NCBI GenBank assembly: GCA_944548615.1
Contig: OX155951.1
Span: 38,560,995-38,624,994, forward strand
Reading direction: 5' to 3'
DNA: 64,000 nucleotides
From: Micropterix aruncella
Taxonomy: Eukaryota > Arthropoda > Insecta > Lepidoptera > Micropterigidae
In this document: one piece after another, positions 31,575-43,228 of the stretch
How the letters are laid out: every line of letters begins with the position of its first letter
Position numbering within the stretch: the stretch's first letter is position 1
Program-made: the position numbers and the translations under genes
Notes under the pieces: generated by a model
What the model was told of the DNA's origin: nothing
Seen by the model: the letters and a program-made list of their open reading frames with translations, nothing else
Databases searched by the model: none

Positions 31575-32828
31575 TGGTCAGATCCGATCAGACCTCTCGC
31601 TGAATGACCGGAACGACCATTATTTCATCTCCGCTCGTTGCGGAGAGGGCGTGAGACTCCTTTGATTAATAATTAGTGGACTGTACAATTACTCACGCCT
31701 TTGTTCTTCTTCGATATCCTGAGTCGAAACTGCGATTTCCCCTGGAGATGAGGATGATGGTGATTAGGAGAGCAGGTGATTGACGAAACCTTGCACTGAA
31801 TTTTAATGTCTTTATTTGATTCAAGGTACACGTACACATCAATCTCGATACACGACTGAACACATTTCCAACATTATTGCCCGGAGTTAATATGAAAGTC
31901 TATTTTATACGAGCTAAGACAGTTTTCTTACCGGCCACCTATTTGCGGCGCTCTCAATATATTACTGACTGACTGACGAGTTCAGCGTCAAAAAACAGCT
32001 GACCAACTCGTCTATGCCCCTTGGTCCGGGATTGGCTATACTCGGCACCGGCTAGCAACAAAAAAATACATACCACGCCCCTTCGAAGACACGAGGGCGT
32101 GTGAAACTTAGGCTTAAATGTGTTTTCAGAAAATCTTAATATTTCAAATTCAAACATAATATGCTAGGTCATAACGACTGTCTAAATAACTATAAAGATA
32201 ATATCAGCTACATCTAACGAGCGAGAAACGTTTTAATTTAAATTGTACATGCAAGTTTTAATACATAGACTTATTCTAGCGTTAATTTTATTTATAAAAT
32301 AATATGTCATATGGAGGGTCCGTCGCTTTCTCAAGTACTCGAGTGGGAGACACAATACCTTTATAGCGCTTCAATCGCATATTTTGGTTTTTGATTATGG
32401 CCCTTTTAAAGACCACCCCAGAGCACCTACCCCTCCGCTGCCGTCAATAATTTACGGCCCTTGTTTCTAGACGGACCTTTTTTTTTTTCCTTTTTCCAGG
32501 CGGACGAGACAGTTTACCAGCTGATGTATGGCTTCCTTGGTCTATTGTTATTATGCCACTGTTAGACCCTCGGCCGTCGTAATTTCTGAACCCTCATCCC
32601 TTTCTCAGAACCCCGGCCTTGCCCCATTCGAGTATGTAATATATTAACCATATTTTAATCTCGGGGTGGCCTCCACGCCGTTTGAAGTTTCTTTATTGGA
32701 CGAATTATCTGGTATTTATTTAAAATCTGTAAAATTTATTTATAGCACGACTGGCTTCCGACAGGTTAACCTATTTTTAACTTTATTTTTAATATCTAAC
32801 TAATCGAGGAGTTTACGTAAATCATCCA
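31575..32828 (-). repeat. 5' LTR of the BEL/Pao element
   Basis: 1254 bp, near-identical to 24589-25840. It should carry the promoter for the minus-strand transcript. The host sequence resumes with AACGC at 32829. Confidence 0.95.
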
Positions 32829-32833
32829 AACGC

Positions 32834-33480
32834 TATGACAGTTTAGCTGGCCGTTTCTTTTCTCGATAATTTGTATCATGACTTCAGATTTTTCTTTGTC
32901 GAAAGAAGAAAGAAATTGAAAAATATACAGACATATCAACTATTTAAAAAATTAACCAAGGGATTTTTATTACAAAAATGTGTATATAGCACAGACTTTT
33001 AAAATGTTATATTCACAATCGTCTACTTGAAATTATTTGATTGTTTACACTTTTTTTTGTTTTTAACCTTATTTTTAACATATAATTTTATAGCAATTTA
33101 TTTATTGATTTTTGACATGATTTAGGAGTATTGCTTTATTTTTGTATTTTACTTTTTTGTTATTTTTTTTTTGCAAGATTATTTAATAGCTTTTTTTTTT
33201 CTATTCCATATATAATATTTCAGTTTTATGACACTTGTTGTGGATTTGGTTTTTCTGGTTTGGATATTTCTTAATTCTCATTTTAATTCTCTTTTTAATA
33301 TTTAGACAATGTAATGGTTGATTTTGTATTGTTTATCGACATCCAGATTCTAATGGGATTAAATATTCTTCTTCTGAGATATATGATTAAATTAAAAATT
33401 TTAAATAATGTATGTATTAATTGTAAATTGTATACTCTTGTAGGGTTTTGTATTAAATAAAATAAAATTTGAGTGCAATA
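32834..33480 (+). pseudogene. LINE 3' fragment, family-beta-like
   Basis: Near 32935-33010 the plus strand reads YQLFKKLTKGFLLQKCVYST, matching the basic FKKLLKEFLLDKAFYS end of the fragment at 7.5 kb. A T-rich 3' UTR follows to attaaataaaataaaattt near 33470. Only the last residues and the UTR survive. It begins close to the right edge of the BEL/Pao insertion. Confidence 0.5.
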
Positions 33481-34739
33481 TGGTCGTTTAGCATATTTTC
33501 CATATTTGCAATGCATATTTTCGATGGCCGGTAATTACTAAACGAAAAATCGTCTATTACAAATAATGGAGAATGGATGATTAATACAGATGCAAAGGGA
33601 TATGAGTAAACCCTGGCTAGATTGATTCGGTCTAATCTAAGCTCTTTAATAAACTAATGTGGACTGGCACTGCTAGACTAGAGTATAACTTTAATTAAGT
33701 AGACTTCAATTTAATTATCGAGGGTTAGATTCCCTGTAGGGCCTAGTACGTATATGGCTGAATAACCCTTTTTTGCAGGACTTAGACAGATTCCAAGTCA
33801 GCAGCCCTTCCCAATAGCAATATACTCCTAATTCTGCGGCTACGTAACGACCAAATTTGGTTGCACATCAGAACACCGTTGACTACGGAGTGCACATTAA
33901 TATTACTTGCGGAGGCTTGCTCCCGGAGTGCACAGTAATATTATTTTCTAATTCTAACGCATCCTAAAATCCATACCAAATATCTCATTATTACCATAGA
34001 TACATAGACGGCCGCTAGAATAATTTCGCGCGTCATTTCGCGGATATTTCTGGTAAAATTCCATTGTCAAAATCATCTTTTGTTCGAGAAATCATCAAAA
34101 ATTTTATTGGTTTTATGAGCTAATATCTAAATATTTTGGTATATAAATAAGCAAAACTAAATATTACCTTTGCTAGATAATCTAATAAATATCACGATGG
34201 TATTTACAGTTTCTAAATAGGGCTCCGTATTTTTCCGTAAGACAAGTACAAGTTAGAAATGCCGAGTTTTTTCACTTTTTCGACTTTCTCATATTTATTC
34301 ATAATTATCTATTTGTTTTATAAAATGAGTTTTCTATATTCTATATACGAAATTTCAATGCGATCATTGCATTGTTATTCTTTTTTATGATTGCTATAGC
34401 AGTACTACAGTTATAGTACTTTTTATCGCGCGACGATATTTCAAGAAATTCCAATAAATTGCCGCGGTCTGCCATTAAATTATGCCGCTACTCGAAGGGT
34501 TAATAGCAAATATAATTCTATAAAAATAGATGAAGTAGACCAGTCGCGCATTTCCTCGCTAATGTGTCGATATTTCTACTTTCAAGACAAATGCTCTTCA
34601 ATCTTAAATATGTACCCCAGGTGTACCTATTCAATTTGCTGTCTGAGGAGCACTCTTGGCTGGAGTGACATAAATTAATGTTATATATTTAATCAACGGG
34701 GAGAACTATAATAGCGTATTAAAGGTGTTACTTAAGCCT
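33481..34739. other. No recognised gene
   Basis: AT-rich. The segment 33905-33960 repeats ttaatattacttgcggaggc in altered form (gtaatattatt). ggctccgtatttttccgtaa near 34221 resembles an abundant lepidopteran repeat. Nothing coding is supported. Confidence 0.45.
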
Positions 34740-35130
34740 GACGCATCGACCGGCATCATCATCAAGGACCCAGCACTCCAGCCTGATCGGGCAGGAATGG
34801 AACCGCATCACAACACAAAAGATATTTTACTATTGCCCGCCCCGATCTGAATAGGTCTTGGAACAATTGCCCAGCAAATTGAGCGCTTTAAAGGCGTGGA
34901 CGAGGGGTATTATGGCCGTTTGAGACAATGCCATTCGAGGCGGGCAATTGCCATTTCTCGACGTTTCAAGTGGGTTTACGAGCGATCGATAATCCTGATC
35001 CTCGTCAAAACAAAGCACCGCGGAATCGATACATCCGCCGAACAGATAACCTAACCATTTCATTGCGATCAACCGGAGGCGCGTGGGTCATCGGGAATCG
35101 GGCACATGGCATGCACTGAACGTGTCTTGG
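34740..35130. promoter_or_regulatory. GC-rich low-copy segment
   Basis: About 390 bp of even, GC-richer sequence (for example attgagcgctttaaaggcgt and ccgcggaatcgatacatccg) not repeated in the window and without a long frame. It looks like conserved non-coding or cryptic exonic DNA, which cannot be decided here. Confidence 0.2.
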
Positions 35131-35199
35131 CAAGCAGGGCCTTATGGATTTGCGGCATCTAAACACTTACCATACACGTCGAAGATCACAACACCTAAA

Positions 35200-35760
35200 G
35201 CAACGCCAACATGAGTTATGTCGGGCTGTCGTATGCGATCCTAGTCTGGGGGAATGCCAGGGACAGTAACTAAGCATTCGTCCTCGAAAAGCAGACGATG
35301 ACTACGATAGCCGGTATACGGAGGGACACACATCGACGGCCTCTTTAAGAAATGCAAAATATTTTATATGACATCATCGTACATCGTGCTATGGCATCAT
35401 TGTCAGTTGTTTAGTGTACTGAAACGACGTATACGGAGGGACACACATCGAAGGCCTCTTCAAGAAATGCAAAGTATTTTTTATGGAGTCATCGTACATC
35501 GTGCTATGGCATCATTGTCAGTTGCTTAGTGTACTAAAACGACGTATACCATTGTAAAGGTAACATGCACGTACACGATCACAACACTCGAAGTAAAGCC
35601 GACATAGCCCTACCCAAAGTCCATATCACTATAATCCAAAAATCATTTGGGTATTTGGACTTTAAACTATTTAACAACCTTCCAAAGTCAATACGAGAGA
35701 ATATAAGAGTTAAACACTGGCTCATCACAAATGCTAGTTAAGAGGTAGATGACCTAGAAA
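35200..35760 (+). pseudogene. LINE 3' fragment, family alpha, with internal duplication
   Basis: Near 35210 the frame reads SYVGLSYAILVWGNARDS, matching the YG--VWG motif at the end of RT thumb regions. After a duplicated segment, 35568-35735 reads HDHNTRSKADIALPKVHIT, then QKSFGYLDFKLFNNLPKSIR, close to the minus-strand fragment at 1.5 kb. Several stops and the 115-bp duplication break the frame. It is dead. Confidence 0.65.
35314..35543 (+). repeat. 115-bp tandem duplication within LINE coding sequence
   Basis: gtatacggagggacacacat starts units at 35314 and 35429. The two units are highly similar with scattered substitutions. A length of 115 is not a multiple of three, so it shifted the reading frame. 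Confidence 0.9.
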
Positions 35761-37275
35761 AAATATTGCACTATTTTAATATACATAAATATTATGCAAT
35801 ATAATATCATCTTTCTAAGATACCTCTATAACTAAGAAACGTACAAATAAAGGCGAAAGTATAAATAAGAAAACTGTCGAAACGGAGTATTCCCATATAA
35901 AACAAAGGAGGAAACCTCGTAGGAATAATTTAATGTTGGATTAATCATTATAATTATTGTCGTTTTACGTATGTGAATATTGATCATTTATCTTTTTTTT
36001 TGTCTGACATTCGCTAGTAAGTATTACAATTATTTTATTGGTTATCTCTTCCATCAGTTGCAGGCTATGGATCTCTTTGATTTATTTGAATTTATTTGTT
36101 TCATTTATATTTTTGATTACTTGTGTTTTAACCGTTTTTTATTAGTACATGTCTAATTGAATTTGCAATTTTGGATGTTTAAAAAAAAATGATGATTGAC
36201 TATTTACTATAAGGATTCACTATTGACTATTTACTATAAATACCTGCTATTCATCATGTCGATCTGGAGCAAAACAGCTCAAGGGTCTCATGTATATTGG
36301 ACTGCAAGGCAGTTTTTTGCGGCCGGCCCAACTCAAGGATCAGACTCTATTAGGCTCCTCATGGGACTCATGGCGCCTCCTCGAAGATGTGAATTAAATG
36401 AAAGAATTCCCTCGGAAAAGCAGTGCACTCTTTCAAAAACGGTCGTGTTCTCGCGCTCTGGCTATCAGATTTGGATGGACGGTTTTCTAAAACAGTGAAG
36501 TTATATCGTTATATGGAGATACATCGTGGAATTATATCGTTTACGATGACGAGTATAATGCACATGGCAATCTGCGTCTGTTTCACGATCGCCTGTACTT
36601 TCTTTAGCATGTAATAGGCACCTTAATATCGTGTATTCAGATAAAAGTGTTCTATTTTTGTCATATTTAGAAAGTTGATTTTTGGGGACTTTTTGAGAAA
36701 TTAGTAGCTATACCTGTAAGTTACGGAACCCTCGGCGCGCTAGATAAGCTTGCACTTCACCGGTTTTATATTTCACTAACCAGATAAGTATAACGGAACC
36801 CTCGCTGAGAATTTATTAGTACATCGCTGTCATTATCCCGCGCATTGAATATTCCTCTTCCACAAGGATTTTCAAATAAATCTATTGGTTGCTCTTACAA
36901 GGTAAGCTATTATGTCGGCAATTTTCTCGGGAGGCAATTTTATTTCTTTCATAAATTGATAAAGATAAAACACGCCATTTTCTTTAAAATCTTACTATGC
37001 GTTTTTTATACAGGGATTTTCAGTGCACTTTTAAGCATATTTCTCAAATTCTCAACTAATCCGTATGCTCATTCATAGGATCGTTTAAAGTAAGCTAGAA
37101 GCATTGATTATATAGGCTTGGAGTATTGGATTCCTCAACGCTATAGTTCGTTTTGGCAACCCTACTGTTTACATCACAGAAATACTAAGGAGAGATAGAG
37201 TGCCATATAGAAGTCTATTTCATTATTAGATTTCATATGAGAAATCGTATATTATACAGTTTTAGAGGCCCAATA
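35761..37275. other. No supported gene; degenerate repeats
   Basis: Mostly AT-rich. 36730-36830 carries cggaaccctcggcgcgc, ttgcacttcaccggtttt and a second cggaaccctcgctgag, a phrase abundant in lepidopteran repeats. 37165-37215 (atcacagaaatactaaggag) is a fragment of repeat M5. A GC-richer patch at 36290-36450 is unassigned. Confidence 0.45.
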
Positions 37276-37351
37276 GAAATTTGTGAGGCATAATATGCCT
37301 CACAAATTTCAATATTATTTGTGGTACATATTATGTACCACAAATAATATT
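37276..37351. repeat. Two abutting perfect palindromes (35 and 41 bp)
   Basis: 37276-37310 is a 17-bp arm (gaaatttgtgaggcata), one central base, then the exact complement. 37311-37351 is a 20-bp arm (aatattatttgtggtacata), one base, then its exact complement. The second starts at the base after the first ends. No mismatch is seen in either. Confidence 0.95.
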
Positions 37352-37828
37352 GTTACAGCCCTGGGTACCCGCTGATTTACCTCATTACCTCAGCAATTTT
37401 CTTTTGGATATGGTGGACCTAGATAGCTTAGCTCAGCTGGGTTGTGTCTAATATTGATGCATATCTGCAAAATTGTTTAAAAGCCAAGTAAATAATCCTG
37501 CAATACTAGAAAAAAAATGTTTATTAGGGTCTGATAACTACCAGAGATCAAGGAGTCACAACCTATTTGTCCATAAATAAGGGAAAACCACCCAAGGGAA
37601 AAACAGAGCTATCACGCTACTGAATTCACTATTACATATATTAGACCAGTGAGATGGTTTTCCATGACATCTTGTGGATTAAAAATAAATACGCAAGTAC
37701 GAACGCACGGGCGATTGAATTGTGCCACCTCAGCTTGGAGTGGCCCTGAGGCGGTAAACTGAATACACAATAGGGTACATTTTTTAAGTGGAGGAGCACT
37801 TGCCTTTAAGCAAGGCAGGGATGGTAAT
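37352..37828. other. Unassigned sequence
   Basis: No open frame or repeat recognised. Moderately AT-rich. Confidence 0.5.
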
Positions 37829-38005
37829 TCAATTCAATTTATTTCGGTAATAAACAGATTGTTGAAATTTAAAAAAATATTAACGACATATTCCAATGTT
37901 ACCACTAAATACATTAATTAATAATACATAGATAAAAAAGAAATAGAATTAAATTAAAAACACTTTTTTTGGTCATTCAGCTTCTCAGTTTCCTACTTCT
38001 CGCCA
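37829..38005 (-). repeat. LINE 3' UTR fragment
   Basis: On the minus strand an AT-rich UTR ends accgaaataaattgaattga, a typical LINE poly-A-like terminus. Only weak traces of a C-terminal coding segment precede it. Confidence 0.4.
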
Positions 38006-39639
38006 GACTGCATCGAACTATTAAGTAATTTGGTTTTGATAGGATTTCATAATTCCTATATATTATGTATGTAATTGTAAACCAAATATAAAGTAAAATT
38101 TTAATAATCTAAAAATTATAAATAATAATGTATTTAATCAATGGCAAAGAAGCAATAAAATAATCAAATATATTAAATCAATCGACCAGTACGTTAGAGA
38201 AAAAGTAGGAGGGTTAGGATCTAGGATCTTTGTGCCTATCTTTTCGCTTCTTTCGTCCATATTTAGTTTATTCTAGAGATTCTATGTCGTCTTTTGTTTG
38301 GCGTTTCCTTGTATCTGTGATCCACTCCTCTATTTTTCTTAGGTCGTTTTCATATTCGTTTCCTCCATGTTGTGTTCTTCGTTCATTTCTTTCCTTATTT
38401 TGGCTTTGTCTGTGCCAATTCTTCCCATTCACCTTTCGTTTTATCAAAGAATTCCATGTCATAACTAGAGAATCTTTCTATGTTCGCATTTATTGGTCTT
38501 GCTGCTATCAGTTTGCCTGCTGAGTATCTCCATGGGACTCCATGCGGATGCTCCGTAATTCTTAATTTCTATTTAATTATATTTATCTTGGGCATAAGTT
38601 ATACTCGTATAATATTTTACCTACAGGCATAAATATCAGCCGGAAAATGCTTGGGCCTGAAAGGTCCCGTATCTACCAAGAAATATTCACTATCTAGCTC
38701 TATTTGTCTACGTCTTTGTGATTTTTATTACATATTTTTTTGTGATTATATAAAAATTTTGCAAACTTTAAAACTGTATTTATATTTAATATAATGATTA
38801 TATGAATTATTATTAGGCATAGATTAAAAGTAATGTATTATCTATTATTTGTAATATTTATATTTATTGCCGTTTCTGGTAAATAATTTATTTCCGTTTT
38901 AGTTATAATTGCCATTAAAAAGTTTTTTCAGTGTATTTAAACATTTTTATTCATTTTTTTAATTCTATTTTTGTGAACTAGTTTTCTTTTTTTTAACGTG
39001 TAACAAGTTATCACTTAGTTGGGCGGCATGGGACCGCTCATCACATATAAACGTGATATAACTTGCTGTGGGTTTATTATTTATTAGTTAAATTTTATTC
39101 CTTGTTAAAGTATAGATATTACCTAAGTTTCGTGTTACGTTTGCTGCAAACTCTGAACATTGCCATAATAAATAAATAAATAAATAAATAATCCGATGTC
39201 TCTTTCCAATATATATTTTTAAATATTGACTTTCGAATCGACATTTTTTGAAACTTTTGGGTATATAATGTACCATTTTTTGAAATTTGGGTAATAATGT
39301 ACTAAATTCCATCGTGGGTGTTTGACTGGCACTTGTCCGCCGCGGTTTAATTTTAAAATCTTGCTCAGGTATCATCACCCGAAAACGGGGTTGGGTCAAG
39401 AGCCCTCATCTGAGGATTAGTGCAAATATGATGACATGGCCCCATTTATAAAAAGTGAACCCATGCTGATGCGACTTCGTGGGCGTTCCGACCGCTTCCA
39501 AAGTCAAGGTTTCGCAGTACCTTGGCGAGAAGTATTTTTCACGGTTGTTCAGGTTATTTAAAAACGCACAGATAGGCCTTCTACTAAAAACATTGATTGA
39601 GTAATTTATTTGTATATTTTATTTACCCGGAACACCAAC
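38006..39639. other. No supported gene; AATA microsatellite
   Basis: A minus-strand open frame at 38268-38462 is rich in Lys, Arg and Glu (ERNERRTQHGGNEYENDLRK) and may be a transposon fragment, but I cannot name it. An AATA tandem lies near 39166-39190. The rest is AT-rich, much of it like LINE 3' UTR. Confidence 0.4.
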
Positions 39640-40295
39640 TGACGATGAGGGAAAGTATTGTGAAAGCGCTACAATTTTTTTCGGGATTAAGACGGAAATA
39701 TCCATGTTGAGCCGGTAAGATTATTTCCAAATGGATATCTGTTTGTGTGTCTATCTGTCTGTCAGTGGAAATATTCCTGGGATATGTCAGTGAAACTTGG
39801 CCTGCATGCATCATTTGGTCATGGAAAAAGATGGAAAGATTTTTGTTATGTAAAATAGGTCATATTTTTCTATTTAAAATAAGTCATTAAAATAGGTCAT
39901 ATTTTTCTATTTAAAATAGGTCATTAAAATAGGTCATATTTTTCTGTTTAAAATAGGTCATATGGCGCACTAGTCACATTTCAATTCCGAAACGTTAGAT
40001 TTGATAGACCTGCAATTTGGTACATATATGCCTTGCTGGGCCGAAATCACATTGTGAAATAGTAGTTGGAATATCTCATATACAAGCTACACTACTTAAT
40101 CAAATATTAACGCCGATCCGCACGAGGCTAGCCGAGAAACGTACCGCGCCGCCCGAAGCGGTTGTGTAAAGGAACTCAAACGGATTCGTCCGCCGACCGA
40201 GAGAGGGCGCTCATCGATTTTACTTATGAAATTAATATGAAGTCAGTCCTTGGCTACTTGTTGGGACAGTCTTGAGGTGACAAAACCATTGTTTA
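39640..40295 (+). repeat. Interspersed repeat L, copy 3
   Basis: Starts near gggaaagtattgtgaaagcg and ends near gaggtgacaaaaccattg, with ggccgaaatcacattgtgaa and the gattcgtccgccgaccgaga block in the order seen in copy 2. It is interrupted by a 37-bp minisatellite absent from other copies. Confidence 0.75.
39852..39962 (+). repeat. 37-bp minisatellite, three units
   Basis: Units starting aaaataggtcatatttttct begin at 39852, 39889 and 39926. Each unit itself holds two aaaataggtca phrases. It is inserted inside repeat L copy 3. Confidence 0.9.
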
Positions 40296-40989
40296 TGAGT
40301 AGAGGAAAAACTACATTCTTGACAAAGAATATTATAGATTTTGAAGTCGAATGGGAGTTATCATCTTTAAAATATCAGTCAAGTGCAGAAAATAACCCAG
40401 GTATTGTTTTTGTCAAGTGATTTTCAAGTTAGATACAGGAACTGACCCAGAAACTACAAAAAAATTACCTTTGGTTATACGATAGACTTATAACAATAAC
40501 AATAAACAACAGGTAACTGGCAATTAATGTTTTAGTTCCATGCCATTTTAAAACTTTTATTGCCATTGTTCAATTACGATTGGACAATCGTACAATATAC
40601 AATACGATGGATATTATGCTTTTGAGCACCACTAGATGGGGTATGCGTGTATAGTACTTACATTTCCTAAAGCTTAAATTATTAGTGGAGTTCTTTCGGC
40701 CAACCAGCAGTCGCCTGTGGGTGCAGCAGTCTCGCTGCTCTAATTGACACGGTTCGAAGGTATTGCTCCTTTATGTTATACCCCCAGTTCACCTACCGCC
40801 CCTGAGCAACGCGCGTTGATCATTTATTGTCTCCAGCAATTCCACCGAACATACGATTTTCCGCACTTCAAGAAGCATTCTTTTGGGATCGACTCGGTGC
40901 TCAAAGCAATATTTTTTTAAATAAAATATTTGTATTTTTTTTATATTTTATGTTTTTGTTCATATATATATTATTAATATTATTTTAGA
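40296..40989. other. No recognised gene
   Basis: Mixed composition. A GC-richer patch at 40690-40880 is not repeated in the window. No domain-bearing frame is seen. Confidence 0.4.
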
Positions 40990-41273
40990 ATCCGCTTTAT
41001 GAGACCTTTTAAATGATATTAAACAAGATGATTTATTCTTAATTTATTGATATTTGGACGTTTGGCATTAGATTTTTTTTATATTTGATCAGTATAGGTA
41101 CCTCACGACACCTGGTATGACATAACGATTCTAACAATGCCATACACACTTCTAAATTCTGGCATTTAGAAGTTATGGTGGAATAAAAAAACAGACAACA
41201 TACATGAACCCTGAAACATTACAAACCTTTTGGGCAGTCATGTAAAAAACAAAATGTACTAACGTAAGCATTA
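40990..41273 (+). repeat. 5' segment of repeat L
   Basis: Matches 15440-15740 (tatgagacctttt, gcatttagaagttatggtgg, ttgggcagtcatgtaaaaa). In copy 2 this segment precedes the rest of repeat L; here it lies downstream of copy 3 and abuts the Helitron, so the order is rearranged. Confidence 0.6.
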
Positions 41274-42011
41274 TCTATAACTACTAATATTATAAAGCGG
41301 TAAAGTTTGTGACGTTGTAGGAAGTAATCTCTGGATCTACTGAACTGATTTTGAAAATTCTTTAACCAATAGAAAGCTACGTTATTTGTGAGTGTCATAG
41401 GCTATACATTAATCTGAAAAATAAAAAGACTTTTTCGTGGTAGTCGGATTTGGAAAGTAAGTCGGAGAATAAGCGGTCGAACGAAAACGTTTCTAACTAA
41501 CGCTGCCTTAACGATGAGAGATATATGATTAAGTTCTATAGAAAAGTTGTAGAGCTTGATAATGCCTACAAAAAATTCAGCGACAGCATATGTCTAACTT
41601 TTATATTTAAGTCACAAAAAGTAGTATTTTATATAAAAAAAATAATTTAAATCGTTAGGTCATGTTTATTGATCATATTATCAACAATTATGACTTCTTA
41701 TCAAAATAAGTAAATTTATCGTCTCATGTGTTTAAAACAAATACTTTTCCCTTTTACTGCATATAAATTCCCTTCTACTGCTAATAGATAATACGCTCAC
41801 AAATAAGACACTCACAAGACGACACTCACAAATAACGGTATTATAGTCAAATTGACATGCAAATACATACATACATATGCAGTAAAAATATAACCCTTCT
41901 TTTAGCAGTCAGGAAACAAATCATAGCACTCAGTACTAACCGAACCACACTCATAATTTCATCACAGGTAAAAAGTTTTACCGCCCAACGAAGTGGGCAC
42001 TGGTCAGCTAG
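41274..42011 (+). mobile_element. Non-autonomous Helitron with both ends (738 bp)
   Basis: Starts TCTATAACTACTAATATTAT at 41274 after A and ends CTAG at 42008-42011 before T. Just upstream of the end, gccca (41983-41987) and tgggc (41994-41998) form the expected hairpin. A to the left and T to the right fit Helitron insertion between A and T without duplication. There is no Rep/helicase. Its interior matches the minus-strand copy at 11357-11805. Confidence 0.8.
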
Positions 42012-42601
42012 TAACGAAATAAACTGCACTCAGTAAGTATTATTGACTTCTGAGCATTTGTAGCTACTTTAGTTTGCTGTACTACGATTTATAGCATATC
42101 CTAACACAATGATAAATTGATCCAAAGAGCCGATCTTGTATTTTTATATTATTATGGTTAGGCGTAGGTGGAGGCTTCGAAGATTTGATGCGATCAAATT
42201 AAAGATATCTTATTTCGTGACTTTGAAGATTATATTATTTTTATCCTGTTAGCGAATAAAAACGGCATAATTGTTGATTTTGGTTTGATATGCTTCTTAG
42301 TGTTCCAAATTGGATATATTTACTACTTACATTTAGAGTTAAACCGAATTGGAGGACGCGAATCTATAGTATATTAATAAATCATTCATCGTCCTGCGTA
42401 TACAGTACCGCACGAATTAATTGGAACAAAGAGTATTTTATCTTCGAAAAGTGCTTTATTGGACATAAACATACAAAAACAGTACTTTTAGTTATAGATT
42501 GTTAGTTTTAATATAGAATGTGTCATCCTTTTGCGTTGATAATACCTTTCACTTTTGTAGGTATATAATTTACCTGGCTCTGACAGTCTTCTTTCAGTTT
42601 A
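42012..42601. other. No recognised gene
   Basis: AT-rich with a few short open frames and no domain or repeat that I can name. Confidence 0.45.
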
Positions 42602-42810
42602 TTATCGTGAAACCAGACTTGAATTACTGCACTGATCATCTTGGTTTTCATTGTACAATCCATCTTGAAGAGCCTTGTTTTGCAAATAGCCCAAAAGGTT
42701 TTTGATCAAGTTGAGATCGCGGGAGTTTGCGAGCCATTCAAGTACAGTAATTTGGTTCTGTGTGAAAAAGTCTTTCACTTTTTTCAAGAATGGCTTGGAG
42801 CCTGTTAAAA
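42602..42810 (-). pseudogene. Tc1/mariner transposase C-terminal remnant
   Basis: The minus strand encodes PFLKKVKDFFTQNQITVLEW, then LANSRDLNLIKNLLGYLQNK. This mirrors the end of Tc1-type transposases, where a helix and IxVLxWP--SPDLNPIENLWG carry the last catalytic acidic residue region. The SPDLNPIEN core is altered (SRDLNLIKN) and no upstream DDE part is in frame. A decayed fragment. Confidence 0.65.
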
Positions 42811-43099
42811 AGTTCCCTCTTTGGAAGGATATATTTTGTATATCTCCCGTATCATATGGTTTGATAAGATGATATTACTGGGATAATGAATCCGGACCAA
42901 CATATTGACATCTTAGAGACAGAGATGAGACAGGACGAGAACAAATCAAGTAATGAATAAAAGAAATACATAACACATTTGTGATTCTTTCATTGCGGTG
43001 TACTATTCGTATAGTAGCATGTTTTTCCAAATGATTTGTTGTTTAATTACCGTGCCAATTAATATATACCAAGTCAAAGTGAGGCTAAACAAAACACTA

Positions 43100-43228
43100 A
43101 AATGACATTAAATGACAAACAGCAAAATATCAAGAAAAGAGACACACGCCATCGAAGTATTATTAGAAGGTGATGCAGGAGTCGTCTCAGTAGTTCAAGA
43201 GATGCTCAAAATAAAACTGGCACCACGA
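43100..43228. other. Flank of LINE delta copy 1
   Basis: Short unassigned stretch before the similarity to the 52-kb copy begins. Confidence 0.4.

Larger units (their letters stand above)
24584..32833 (-). mobile_element. Complete BEL/Pao LTR retrotransposon with 5-bp TSD
   Basis: The element proper is 24589-32828 (8240 bp), transcribed on the minus strand. AACGC at 24584-24588 and 32829-32833 is the target duplication. LTRs of 1252 and 1254 bp begin TG and end CA. I see one substitution and one 2-bp T-tract difference between them, so the insertion is recent. A polypurine tract, a candidate primer-binding site and one intact Gag-Pol frame are all present. This is the only structure in the window that looks competent for movement. 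Confidence 0.95.

Noticed and set aside
38268..38462. Charged 64-codon ORF as a host gene
   Set aside because: No homology recognised, no splice signals, and the opposite strand is equally open.
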